In this document: piece after piece, positions 42,250 to 50,876 of the stretch | Layout: each line of letters begins with the position of its first letter | Position numbering within the stretch: the first letter of the stretch is position 1 | Assembly (NCBI GenBank): GCA_016703225.1 | Contig: JADJCM010000001.1 | Span: 1,116,001 to 1,180,000 of the forward strand | Source of the DNA: Lysobacterales bacterium | GTDB taxonomy: Bacteria > Pseudomonadota > Gammaproteobacteria > Xanthomonadales > Ahniellaceae | Reading direction: 5' to 3' | Length of the DNA: 64,000 nt | Made by a program: the position numbers and the translations under genes | The notes under the pieces: model-generated | Database searches by the model: none | What the model was told of the DNA's origin: nothing | What the model saw: the letters and a program-made list of their open reading frames with translations, nothing else

Positions 42250-42341
42250 GCCACATTCGCCGACCTCTGGAGCTTTCGCTCCACAACCCGAGCGTCAGTC
42301 TCGCTTTACATGCGGTGACATTGCGCGAGAATGCCGGGCCG

Positions 42342-43235
42342 ATGAACGCACCGACCACCCCGATCGAATCCCCCCGCGACCGCCTGCGGCCGTTGCGCTA
42401 TTTGTGGCGCACGCCGTTGCTGTTGCTGCATCTGCTGGTCGGGCTGCCGTTGACCCTGCTCAGCCTGGTGCCGCCACTGGATGCGATCCGCATCCGCGGT
42501 GATCGCCTCGACCAGCGCATGGTGCGCTGGTGGCAGGGTGGGTTGATGCGCTGCTTCGGCTTCCGTCTCAAGCGCTTCGGCACACCGCGACGCGAGGCCA
42601 CGCTGTTCGTCGCCAACCACTGCTCCTGGCTGGACATCTCGCTGCTGCATTCGCAGCGCGCGGTCTGCTTCGTGGCCAAGTCGGAAATCGCACACTGGCC
42701 GCTGGTGGGCTGGATCGCCAGCCGCGGCGGCACCATCTACCACCAGCGCGGCAGCAACGACTCGCTGGCGCGGGTGGCGCAGACGATGCTCGACCGCCTC
42801 AACGCCGGGCTCGCGATCGGCGTGTTCCCGGAGGGAGGCACTGGCGCCGTCGACAAGGTACGCACCTTTCACGCGCGCATCTTCCAGACCTGCTACGACG
42901 CCAACGTGCCGGCGCAACCGGTGGCCCTGCGCTATCTGCGCGACGGCGTCGCCGCGCGTGCGATCGCTTTCCGTGCGCATGAGGGATTCTTCCCGAACTT
43001 CCTGCGCCTGCTCGGCGAACCCGGGACCGTCGCCGAGGTGCACTTTCTCGAACCGGTGGCGCTCGCGACCGAGGGCGGACGCAAGCGCATGGCCGAAGCG
43101 GCGCGGCGCGCGATCATCGGCGCGCTCGGTTTCGAACCGTTGCCGCCGCTGCGCGCGCGCAATGGCGACGCCGCCGATGACCTTGATCCAATCGCGGAAG
43201 CCGACCTGCACGCCCACGACGATGTCCCCGCATGA
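42342..43235 (+). CDS. lysophospholipid acyltransferase (PlsC-like)
   Basis: The product has 297 residues from ATG 42342 (a GTG at 42315 is an alternative). An N-terminal membrane segment (LLLLHLLVGLPLTLLSLV) is followed by the acyltransferase motifs NHCSWLD (HX4D, about 91-97) and FPEGGT (about 161-166). It transfers an acyl chain to 1-acylglycerol-3-phosphate or a related lysolipid at the inner membrane. It overlaps the hydrolase gene by 14 bases. Its substrate, and whether it is the essential PlsC, are undetermined. Confidence 0.85.
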   Translation: MNAPTTPIESPRDRLRPLRYLWRTPLLLLHLLVGLPLTLLSLVPPLDAIRIRGDRLDQRMVRWWQGGLMRCFGFRLKRFGTPRREATLFVANHCSWLDISLLHSQRAVCFVAKSEIAHWPLVGWIASRGGTIYHQRGSNDSLARVAQTMLDRLNAGLAIGVFPEGGTGAVDKVRTFHARIFQTCYDANVPAQPVALRYLRDGVAARAIAFRAHEGFFPNFLRLLGEPGTVAEVHFLEPVALATEGGRKRMAEAARRAIIGALGFEPLPPLRARNGDAADDLDPIAEADLHAHDDVPA

Positions 43236-44208
43236 CTTCCGCCCGGCCGGGTTGCTGCGCAATCCGCACCTGCAGTCGCTGCTCGCGTCGAGTGCACTGA
43301 GACGCTGGAAGTTCCGCGACCGCCACCGCGAACTGGAAGCGCGTTCGCGCGAGCACATTCTCGATTGTGGCGACGGCGTCCGCCTGCAGGGCTTCCATAC
43401 CGAGCAGCAGCAACTGCCGTCGGCACGCGGTCTGGTGGTCTTGTTGCACGGATGGGAGGGCTCGGCGCACTCCGGCTACATCCTCACCGTCGGCGCGCGC
43501 CTGCTGCGCGAGGGCCATGATCTGTTCCGGCTCAACCTGCGTGACCACGGCGACACCCATCACCTCAACGAGGCGGTGTTCCATTCCTGTCGCATCGACG
43601 AAGTGGTCGGCGCGGTGCGCGCGGTAGCGCAGCGGTTTCCGACACGGCCGCTGGCGATCGCCGGCTTCTCGCTCGGCGGCAACTTTGCACTGCGCGTGGC
43701 GCTGCGTGCCGCGGCCCACGACATCGACCTGGCCGGTGTCTATGCGGTGTGCCCGGCGATCCGGCCGTTCAACATCCTGCTGGAACTGGAGCGGCGCCGC
43801 GTCTACCACGACTACTTCATGCGCAAGTGGCGCGACTCGCTGCGGCGCAAGCAGGCACTGTTCCCGAGCCGTTACCCGCTCGGCGCGGACATCTACCAGC
43901 TCGACATGCGCGGGCTGACGCGCGAACTGATCCTGCGCGAGACCCGCTTCGCGTCGCTCGAAGAGTATTTCGACGGCTACGCCATCCACGCCGGCCGTCT
44001 CGCCGCACTCGACTTGCCCGGTGCGATCCTGATGGCCAAGGACGACCCGATCATCCCCGCCACCGACTTCGCCGACCTGCAACTGCCGTCGCAGGTCCGC
44101 CTCGACCTCACCGAACACGGCGGCCATTGCGGCTTCATCCGCGACTGGTCACTCGCCAGCTACGCCGAGGACTGGCTGCTCGCACAGCTGGGCGTGATCA
44201 GCGCCTGA
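43222..44208 (+). CDS. alpha/beta hydrolase, YheT-like
   Basis: The product has 328 residues starting MSPHDFRPAGLLRNPHLQSL, the YheT-type opening. The fold shows LVVLLHGWEGSAHSGYI (oxyanion region), the nucleophile elbow IAGFSLGGNFALR, a late Asp in MAKDDPIIPATDF and the His in LTEHGGHCGFI, giving a complete Ser-Asp-His triad. YheT-type proteins are predicted hydrolases of lipid esters. The 14-base overlap with the acyltransferase gene suggests a lipid-remodelling pair. Confidence 0.85.
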   Translation: MSPHDFRPAGLLRNPHLQSLLASSALRRWKFRDRHRELEARSREHILDCGDGVRLQGFHTEQQQLPSARGLVVLLHGWEGSAHSGYILTVGARLLREGHDLFRLNLRDHGDTHHLNEAVFHSCRIDEVVGAVRAVAQRFPTRPLAIAGFSLGGNFALRVALRAAAHDIDLAGVYAVCPAIRPFNILLELERRRVYHDYFMRKWRDSLRRKQALFPSRYPLGADIYQLDMRGLTRELILRETRFASLEEYFDGYAIHAGRLAALDLPGAILMAKDDPIIPATDFADLQLPSQVRLDLTEHGGHCGFIRDWSLASYAEDWLLAQLGVISA

Positions 44209-44242
44209 AGCACGGCGCCGCAACCCCACCAAGCCCATCTCC

Positions 44243-44275
44243 ACACCCAATCCATCTCGCTCGATGAATGGGTGT
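44243..44275. promoter_or_regulatory. inverted repeat before the Fic gene
   Basis: ACACCCA and TGGGTGT are perfect arms with 19 bases between them, ending 21 bases before the Fic ATG. A TAGTAT (44285-44290) could be a -10 box, which would give a leaderless or very short-leader transcript. An operator role is possible. Confidence 0.4.
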
Positions 44276-44296
44276 AATTGGGCGTAGTATTGGTTC

Positions 44297-45346
44297 ATGC
44301 TCCGCATCGACAGCCTGCAAATCACCACCGAAGTCCTGGCCTTCATCGCCCGCATCGACGAGTTCAAGGGCGCCTGGCGCGCCTTGGGGGCGTTGGCGCC
44401 GGACCGGCTCTCGACCCTGCGGCGGGTGGCGACGATCGAGAGCATCGGCTCGTCCACCCGCATCGAAGGCAGCAAGCTCTCCGACCGCGAGGTCGAACGC
44501 CTGCTCGCCAACCTCGCAATCCGGAAGTTCGAGACCCGCGACGAGCAGGAAGTGGCGGGCTACGCCGAGGTAATGGATCTGCTGTTCCGAGCTTGGCCGG
44601 ACATCCCGTTCAACGAGAACCACCTCAAACAGCTGCACCAGATGCTGCTGAATCACAGCCCGAAGGACGCGCGCCATCGCGGCAACTACAAGACGGCTTC
44701 CAACAGCGTCGCTGCATTCGACGAGCACGGCGTGCGGATCGGCGTCGTGTTCGAAACCGCCTCGCCATTCGACACGCCGCGCCTGATGCGCGAACTGGTG
44801 GAATGGGTGAACGACGAGCGCACGAAGGCGCATCTGCACCCGCTGCTGATCGTCGCCATCTTCGTCGTCGTGTTCCTGGAGATCCATCCGTTTCAGGACG
44901 GCAATGGGCGACTGAGCCGCGTGTTGACCGGTCTACTGCTGCTTCAATCCGGTTACGCCTATGTACCCTACAGCTCGCTCGAAAGCGTGATCGAGGCAAA
45001 CAAGGAAGCCTATTACCTCGCCCTGCGCCAGACGCAAGGCACGATCCGCAACGAGTCACCGAACTGGCAACCGTGGCTGCGGTTCTTCCTGCATGCGCTG
45101 CTGGAACAGGTGCAGCGGCTGGAACGAAAGATCGAACGTGAGCAAATCGTGCTGGCTGCGCTACCCGCGCTATCGCTGCAGGTCGTCGAGTTCGCGCGCG
45201 AGCACGGCCGTATCACCATGGCCGAGGCCATCCAGCTGACTCGCAGCAACCGCAACACCTTGAAACAGCACTTCCGCGCTCTGGTCGAACGCGGACATCT
45301 CGCGCTGCGCGGCCGCGGACGCGGTGCCTGGTACCAACTCGCGTGA
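44297..45346 (+). CDS. Fic-family protein (AMPylase) with N-terminal inhibitory helix
   Basis: The 349-residue product has the complete Fic motif HPFQDGNGRLSR starting at His197. It should transfer AMP to a hydroxyl group of a target protein. The inhibitory motif (S/T)xxxE(G/N) is present as STRIEG (53-58), which places it in class II, where the helix is in the same protein N-terminal to the Fic core. A C-terminal winged helix (about 300-349: GRITMAEAIQLTRSNRNTLKQ) suggests DNA binding. It stands alone, without a partner antitoxin gene. Confidence 0.9.
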   Translation: MLRIDSLQITTEVLAFIARIDEFKGAWRALGALAPDRLSTLRRVATIESIGSSTRIEGSKLSDREVERLLANLAIRKFETRDEQEVAGYAEVMDLLFRAWPDIPFNENHLKQLHQMLLNHSPKDARHRGNYKTASNSVAAFDEHGVRIGVVFETASPFDTPRLMRELVEWVNDERTKAHLHPLLIVAIFVVVFLEIHPFQDGNGRLSRVLTGLLLLQSGYAYVPYSSLESVIEANKEAYYLALRQTQGTIRNESPNWQPWLRFFLHALLEQVQRLERKIEREQIVLAALPALSLQVVEFAREHGRITMAEAIQLTRSNRNTLKQHFRALVERGHLALRGRGRGAWYQLA

Positions 45347-45400
45347 GCGCTTCGTGCCTGTCCGCGAAAACGCTACTCTGAGTCAGGTCCGGAGGTGCGC

Positions 45401-46903
45401 ATGAGATACAAGGTTGCGTGTTGGCTGGTCGGCGCCACACTGCTGATGGCGGGTTCGGGCAGCGCGCGGGCGCTATCGGAGGACGGCATGAACGACTTTG
45501 CGTGTTCCTTGTACGGCGTCCTGGCCGGCCAACAGGAGAACCTGTTCTTCTCGCCGTTTTCGGTCGGCACTGCGCTGGCGATGACGGCCGAGGGCGCGCG
45601 TGGCGAGACCGCGCGACAGTTGGCTGCGGTGCTGGGTCTGGATGCACCCGCCGACAACGGCGACCCGCTGCAACCCGTGGATTTTTCGCCGCTGCATGCC
45701 GAACTCGGACGGCTCGCGGAACGCCTGGCGCCGAAGCCGGCGCCGGCGCAGCGGCAGGCGCAACTCGCCGCGTGGCGGCTGGAGCTCGATCGCGCCAATG
45801 CCGCGTTGGCAAGGGCAACCGACTTCGATGCGGCGTACTACGCGCTGGGCGAGAAGGCGCAGCAGCTCGCCGCGGACATCAATCGCGTGCAGCGCGAGAT
45901 CGACCCGACCGAGTTCCGTTCCGCGAACGCGCTCTGGCTGGAGCGCAGCTTCGCCATCGAACCACCCTATCTCGCCGCGATCGCGCGCTACTACCAGACT
46001 GGCGGCGCGATGCCGGTCGATTTCCGCGGCGACGCCGAGACCGCGCGCCGGTCGATCAACGACTGGGTCGCCGCGCAAACGAACCAGCGCATCCGCGAAT
46101 TGCTCGCCCGCGGCATGGTCGATGCCGCCACCCGGCTGGTGCTGACCAATGCGGTGTACTTCCTCGGCGAGTGGCTCGAACCCTTCGACGCCGCGCGCAC
46201 GCGCAACGAGAAGTTCTTCCTGCGCGATGGCGGCAGCGTCGAGGTGCCAATGATGCGCGACTGGAAATACGACGGCGCGAAGTACGCCGCGTTCCAAGCC
46301 GATGGCTCGCCGTTCACGACACCGCTGCAGATCGAGTTCGGCGACCGCGACCACAGCCGGCACTATCCCCAAGACGGCTTCCAGCTCGTCGAACTGCCCT
46401 ACCGCGGCGATGCCTTGTCGATGCAGCTGATCCTGCCGATGCGCGCCGACGGACTGGCGGCGGTGGAAGCGCTGCTCGATAACGTGCATCTCGAGCGCTG
46501 GAACGCGGCGCTGGTGGCGCGCGAGGTCGATGTCGCGCTGCCGAAGTTCCGCATGGATTCGAGCCTGGAGTTGTCCGCGGCCCTGCAGCAACTCGGCCTG
46601 CGCCGCGCCTTCGTCAATCCTGCGGACACGGCAGGCGGCGCGCAATTCGATGGCATCAGCGTCAGCGATGATCCGGCCGAGCGCCTGTACATCGGCGCGG
46701 TGGTGCACCAGGCCTTCGTCGCGGTCGACGAGAAAGGCACCGAAGCCGCTGCCGCGACCGCGGTGATCATGCCGGCCGGCGCGGCGATGCCGGACATGGT
46801 TGACTTCACCCCGGTCTTCCGCGCCGACCGCGCCTTCATCTTCCTGATCCGCGACCGCAACAGCGGCACGGTGTTGTTCCTCGGCCGTCTGCAGCGGCCC
46901 TAG
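45401..46903 (+). CDS. exported serpin (serine protease inhibitor)
   Basis: The product has 500 residues; the start at 45401 follows GGAGG and gives the signal peptide MRYKVACWLVGATLLMAGSG. Serpin landmarks: NLFFSPFSVGTALAM, FRSANALWLERSF, VLTNAVYFLGEW, QLVELPYRGDALSMQLILP, VHQAFVAVDEKGTEAAAATAV and the end VLFLGRLQRP. The hinge EKGTEAAAATAV fits the consensus of inhibitory serpins (small residues at P12-P9). About 100 extra Ala-rich helical residues lie between LAAVLGLD and FRSANAL, making it longer than the usual 380-400. It is probably periplasmic or secreted and would trap host, prey or self proteases. Confidence 0.9.
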   Translation: MRYKVACWLVGATLLMAGSGSARALSEDGMNDFACSLYGVLAGQQENLFFSPFSVGTALAMTAEGARGETARQLAAVLGLDAPADNGDPLQPVDFSPLHAELGRLAERLAPKPAPAQRQAQLAAWRLELDRANAALARATDFDAAYYALGEKAQQLAADINRVQREIDPTEFRSANALWLERSFAIEPPYLAAIARYYQTGGAMPVDFRGDAETARRSINDWVAAQTNQRIRELLARGMVDAATRLVLTNAVYFLGEWLEPFDAARTRNEKFFLRDGGSVEVPMMRDWKYDGAKYAAFQADGSPFTTPLQIEFGDRDHSRHYPQDGFQLVELPYRGDALSMQLILPMRADGLAAVEALLDNVHLERWNAALVAREVDVALPKFRMDSSLELSAALQQLGLRRAFVNPADTAGGAQFDGISVSDDPAERLYIGAVVHQAFVAVDEKGTEAAAATAVIMPAGAAMPDMVDFTPVFRADRAFIFLIRDRNSGTVLFLGRLQRP

Positions 46904-46918
46904 ATTCGGAGTTCCCGC

Positions 46919-48727
46919 TTGCCTGTCCGGCGTCACCAGATCGTCCATGGAACTCGCTGGCGGGGTGTGCTTGCCGGGGCGCTGCTGTGCGCATCGACGC
47001 TGGCGCATGCGGCGCTCGCCGACCGCATGCGCCATCCGCTCGAACTGGAGGCGCTGACCGAACCGGAGCGGGTGCTGGAGCAGTTGCCGGCGTTGATCGC
47101 CGAGGCCAGCGCTCACGGCGCATCGGCGGACCTGGCGCGCCTCGAACTCGCGCGCGCCAATGCCTGTCGGGTCGTCGCCGACTGGCGTTGCCAACGCGAA
47201 GCCGGTGCCGCCGCCCATGCTGCCGCCAGCGCCGCCGGCGCGCACCATCTCGGCGTACGCGGCCTGATCGCCGAAGCGCGCGCGCGCATCGCGCTGCAGG
47301 ACTTCGCGCAGGCCGAGCGCCGGCTCGGCGCCGCCGAAGCCAGTCTCGCCCGCCACCCGGATGGCGGGCTGCTCGCCGATGTCATGCTCGCCTATTCGTC
47401 GCTGGCGCTGCAGCTCGGCCGCCACACGCTGATGCGCGACTACGCCAAGCGCGGCATCGAGGCATTGGCAGACGAGGTCGCGGCGGTGGTGCGCGCGCGC
47501 CTGCTGCGCAACCTCGGCCGCGCCGAGCTCGAGCTCGGCAATCCGCAGGCCGCCCGCGCCGCGATGCTGCTGGCCGCTGAGGTGGCCGCACCGTTGGACG
47601 ACCCGAAACTGATTTCCGAGCTGGATCTCGAGCTCGCGCGCATCGCCCGCAACACCCGCGACCCTGCCGAGCAGCGCGCGGCGGGTGAGCGCGTGCTCGC
47701 CGTCGCCGAGCGTTTCGGCAACGCCCAGATCGCGGCGCTGGGTCACGAGGTGCTCGGGCTCGCCGCGCGCGACGCCAACGAGCTCGCCACTGCCGAAGTC
47801 GAGCTGGCCGCTGCCACTGCCGGCTTCGGCGAGCTCGGCATGCCCACCGAGGAACGCCGGGCGCTGCGTGAGTTGCTGCGCACCCAGCTGCAGCACCAAC
47901 CGCAGCGGCGCGACGTGATGCCGGGCATGCTGCGGCTGATGGAGCTCGACGAAACCATGGATCGGCGCGACCGCGCACGCGCCGGCGAAGACTTCGACGC
48001 GCGCTTGCGCTATGCCCAACAGGAGTTCGAGCTGCAGCGACTGGCCAAGGAATCGGAGCTGGCCGCCGAACGCGAGAAGTCACTCGCGGCCAGCAATCGG
48101 CAACGCGCGCTTCTGGTGGCGCTCGCGCTCTCCGCCGTGCTGGTCATCACCGCCTTCCTCGCGCTGCAACGGCGCGCCAACCGACAGCTGGCCGCGACCA
48201 ACGCGCGCCTGCGACTGACCGAGCAGCAACTCGAGCGCGAGGCTCGCTACGACGCGCTCACCGGGCTCGCCAACCGCCGCGAGTTCGAGAGCCGGTTGAC
48301 GGATGCCCTGGCGCAGGCGACCACCGTCGCCCTGCTGTTCCTCGACCTCGACCACCTCAAGCAGACCAACGACGCCCACGGCCACGCCGGCGGCGACGAA
48401 CTGCTGCGCGTCTTTGCCAAGCGCCTGCAAGCCTGCGTGCCGCCCGACGCGCTGGTGGCGCGCATCGGCGGCGACGAGTTCGTCGTGCTGCTGGCCGAGC
48501 CCGATGCCGTCACTGCAGTCGCGAGCGCCGAAGCAATGGCGGCGGCGATCTGCGCGGCGATGGCCGCGCCGCTGCTTATCGGCGATCGTTCGCTGCCGCT
48601 GGCCACCAGCATCGGCATCGCCGTGGCCCGGACCGACAGCGACCGCGATCAACTGATGAGCGCGGCCGACCGCGCGCTCTACGCCGCCAAGGCCGCCGGC
48701 CGCAACACCTGGCGCCGCGAGACCTGA
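46919..48727 (+). CDS. membrane diguanylate cyclase with helical-repeat sensor
   Basis: The product has 602 residues from a TTG start with GGAG 7-8 bases upstream. A signal segment (about 15-33) precedes a long all-helical TPR-like periplasmic region (about 35-395). One membrane helix (LLVALALSAVLVITAFLAL, about 397-417) is followed by a short coiled coil and a GGDEF domain with YDALTGLANRREFES, LFLDLDHLKQTND and an intact IGGDEF. No RxxD inhibitory site is seen five residues before GGDEF. It should make c-di-GMP in response to a periplasmic cue. It ends on the base before the convergent hflC. Confidence 0.88.
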   Translation: MPVRRHQIVHGTRWRGVLAGALLCASTLAHAALADRMRHPLELEALTEPERVLEQLPALIAEASAHGASADLARLELARANACRVVADWRCQREAGAAAHAAASAAGAHHLGVRGLIAEARARIALQDFAQAERRLGAAEASLARHPDGGLLADVMLAYSSLALQLGRHTLMRDYAKRGIEALADEVAAVVRARLLRNLGRAELELGNPQAARAAMLLAAEVAAPLDDPKLISELDLELARIARNTRDPAEQRAAGERVLAVAERFGNAQIAALGHEVLGLAARDANELATAEVELAAATAGFGELGMPTEERRALRELLRTQLQHQPQRRDVMPGMLRLMELDETMDRRDRARAGEDFDARLRYAQQEFELQRLAKESELAAEREKSLAASNRQRALLVALALSAVLVITAFLALQRRANRQLAATNARLRLTEQQLEREARYDALTGLANRREFESRLTDALAQATTVALLFLDLDHLKQTNDAHGHAGGDELLRVFAKRLQACVPPDALVARIGGDEFVVLLAEPDAVTAVASAEAMAAAICAAMAAPLLIGDRSLPLATSIGIAVARTDSDRDQLMSAADRALYAAKAAGRNTWRRET

Positions 48728-49669
48728 TCAGCGCGTGCGCGTCGAATCCAGGTAGCGGAAGAATTCGGAGTCGGCATCGAGCACCAGGGTGGTGTTCTCG
48801 CCCATCGCCTTGTAGCTCTCCAAGGTGCGGAAGAAGGCGAAGAACTCGGGGTCGGCGCCGTAGCTTTCGCCGTAGATCCTGGTCGCTTCACCGTCGGCCT
48901 TGCCGCGCACTTCGGCGGCCTTGCGTTCGGCTTCGGAACGGATGCGACGCAGTTCGCGCTCCATCTCGCCGAGAATTTCGCTGCTCTTGCCCTGGCCTTC
49001 GGAGCGGAAGCGCTCGGCAATGCTCTGGCGCTCGGAGATCATGCGCGTCTCGACCTGGCGGCCAACGCTGTCGATGTAGTTGATGCGCTTCAGGCGCACA
49101 TCCACCAGCTCGATGCCGAGCGCCGGCATCAGCTTCGCAGCGGCAGTCAGCATTTCCTGTTCGAGCAGGGCGCGGCCCTTCTTCGGGCGCTCCAGGTCGA
49201 CATCCTCGCGGCTGACGCCGGCTTCATCGAGTGCCGCGGCATCCACGGTCCAATCGCGCGAACGGATGATCTCCTCGAGGTTGGTGCCAGAGATGATGTC
49301 GCGTGTGACCGAGTCGATCAGGTCGTCCAGGCGGGTTCGCGCACCGCTTTCGTCGCGCACCGAGGTCAGGAACTTGAGCGGGTCGGTGATGCGCCAGCGT
49401 GCGGTGGTATCGACCAGCACGAACTCGCGGCCGAGCGTCGGGATCTGGGTGACGTCGCCGTCCCAGGCAATGATGCGTTTGTCGAAACGACGCACGTCCT
49501 GGATGAAGGGCAACTTCCAGTGCAGGCCCGGCTGGCTGACGATGCCGGGGATCGGCTCGCCGAACTGGACGACGATCGCCTGTTCGGCCTGGTCGACCAC
49601 ATAGGCCGACTGCATGGCGCCGAGGCTGAGCACGGCGATGACGGCGATGGACAGGATGGACTTGTTCAT
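48728..49669 (-). CDS. hflC: HflC, SPFH modulator of FtsH
   Basis: The 313-residue product has one N-terminal membrane anchor (LSIAVIAVLSLGAMQSAYVV), then the SPFH domain (QAIVVQFGEPI then GLHWKLPFIQDV) and a long coiled coil (RSEGQGKSSEILGEMERELR and following). HflC forms a cage with HflK that encloses the FtsH protease at the inner membrane. Start ATG overlaps the hflK stop (ATGA). Unlike enterobacteria, hfq and hflX are not adjacent in this window. Confidence 0.95.
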   Translation of the reverse strand: MNKSILSIAVIAVLSLGAMQSAYVVDQAEQAIVVQFGEPIPGIVSQPGLHWKLPFIQDVRRFDKRIIAWDGDVTQIPTLGREFVLVDTTARWRITDPLKFLTSVRDESGARTRLDDLIDSVTRDIISGTNLEEIIRSRDWTVDAAALDEAGVSREDVDLERPKKGRALLEQEMLTAAAKLMPALGIELVDVRLKRINYIDSVGRQVETRMISERQSIAERFRSEGQGKSSEILGEMERELRRIRSEAERKAAEVRGKADGEATRIYGESYGADPEFFAFFRTLESYKAMGENTTLVLDADSEFFRYLDSTRTR

Positions 49670-50748
49670 TGTTGTGCCTCCGCAGCAGGCGCAGTGCGTG
49701 GTCGGCGCATGTCGAAATACGGCAGCGGCGCGGTCTTGCCGTCCTTCACCACCATCACGTTGCCGATCGTCGGCAACACCGCGTTGATCGTTTCCAGGTA
49801 CATGCGCGTGCGCGTCACTGTCGGCGCGCTGCGATATTCGGCCAGGATCGAGCGGAATCGTGCGGTCTCGCCGAGTGCCTGATTGACGCGTTCGCTGGCG
49901 TACCCCTCCGCTTCAGCAATCACGCGACTGGCCTCGCCGCTGGCCTTCGGGATTTCCTGGTTCAGACGCTTGGTCGCTTCGTTGATCATGCGCTCGCGCT
50001 CCTGGCGCGCCTCGTTGACCTCGTTGAACGCCGGTTGCACCGCTCGCGGCGGGATCACGTCCTGCAACTGCACGGTGACGATGTGGATGCCGGCGTCGTA
50101 TTTCTTCATCGCCGCCTGGATCTCCTCGCCGGCGAGGTTCGAGATCTCGACGCGCGCCGTGGTCAGCACGTCGGAACCAAGACGATTGCCGACCACGCGC
50201 CGCATCACCGACTCGGAAATGTCGCGCAGCGTGCGCGTCGGGTCGCGCAGGTTGTAGAGGTACTTCATCGGGTCGTCGATGCGGTACTGCACCACCCACT
50301 CGACGTCGATGATGTTGAGGTCGCCCGACAACATCAGCGATTCCTGCGGGAAATCCTCGGCCGAGTATTCGGTGCGTTCGCTCTCGCCGCCCGAAGCCGC
50401 AGTGCGGAATCCGAACTCCTGCTTGAGCACGCGCTCGGTCGCGACGAACTCGACGGTGTCGATGCCGAACGGCAATTTGAAGTGCAGGCCGGGGTCGCGC
50501 GTGGCGATCACTGCGCCGAAGCGCTTGACCACGGCCTTCTCCTCCGGCTGCACCGTGTAGTACGCGCTGAACACCAGCCACAGGGCCACGATCGCCACGA
50601 CGACGAATCCGACCAGCCCCAACGGTGGCCTGGGCAACTTGGCGCCACCGCCAGCGGGCGGATACGCCGATCCTCCACCACCACCGGCGCGCCCCTTGCG
50701 CGGTCCGAACTGCAGCAACTCGGCCAATCGATCCGCGGGCGTACCCAT
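49666..50748 (-). CDS. hflK: HflK, SPFH modulator of FtsH
   Basis: The 360-residue product starts MGTPADRLAELLQFGPRKGR after a GGAGAGAG site. A Gly-rich cytosolic stretch precedes a membrane helix (LGLVGFVVVAIVALWLVFSA), then the SPFH domain (EEKAVVKRFGAV, DPGLHFKLPFGIDTVEF) and coiled coil (ASGEASRVIAEAEGYASERV). Domain order and coupling to hflC are diagnostic. The product acts with HflC in quality control of membrane proteins by FtsH. Confidence 0.95.
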   Translation of the reverse strand: MGTPADRLAELLQFGPRKGRAGGGGGSAYPPAGGGAKLPRPPLGLVGFVVVAIVALWLVFSAYYTVQPEEKAVVKRFGAVIATRDPGLHFKLPFGIDTVEFVATERVLKQEFGFRTAASGGESERTEYSAEDFPQESLMLSGDLNIIDVEWVVQYRIDDPMKYLYNLRDPTRTLRDISESVMRRVVGNRLGSDVLTTARVEISNLAGEEIQAAMKKYDAGIHIVTVQLQDVIPPRAVQPAFNEVNEARQERERMINEATKRLNQEIPKASGEASRVIAEAEGYASERVNQALGETARFRSILAEYRSAPTVTRTRMYLETINAVLPTIGNVMVVKDGKTAPLPYFDMRRPRTAPAAEAQQ

Positions 50749-50876
50749 CGCGCTCTCTCCATCCAGGGGGAGCAGAGGATAGCGAACCTGCGGTTCAGCG
50801 GGCGGCGGTGTATTGCCCGCGTTGACGGCCACGCTGGTAGGCTCAGGGATTCGGTGACGCCACGGGGAGAGGATCG

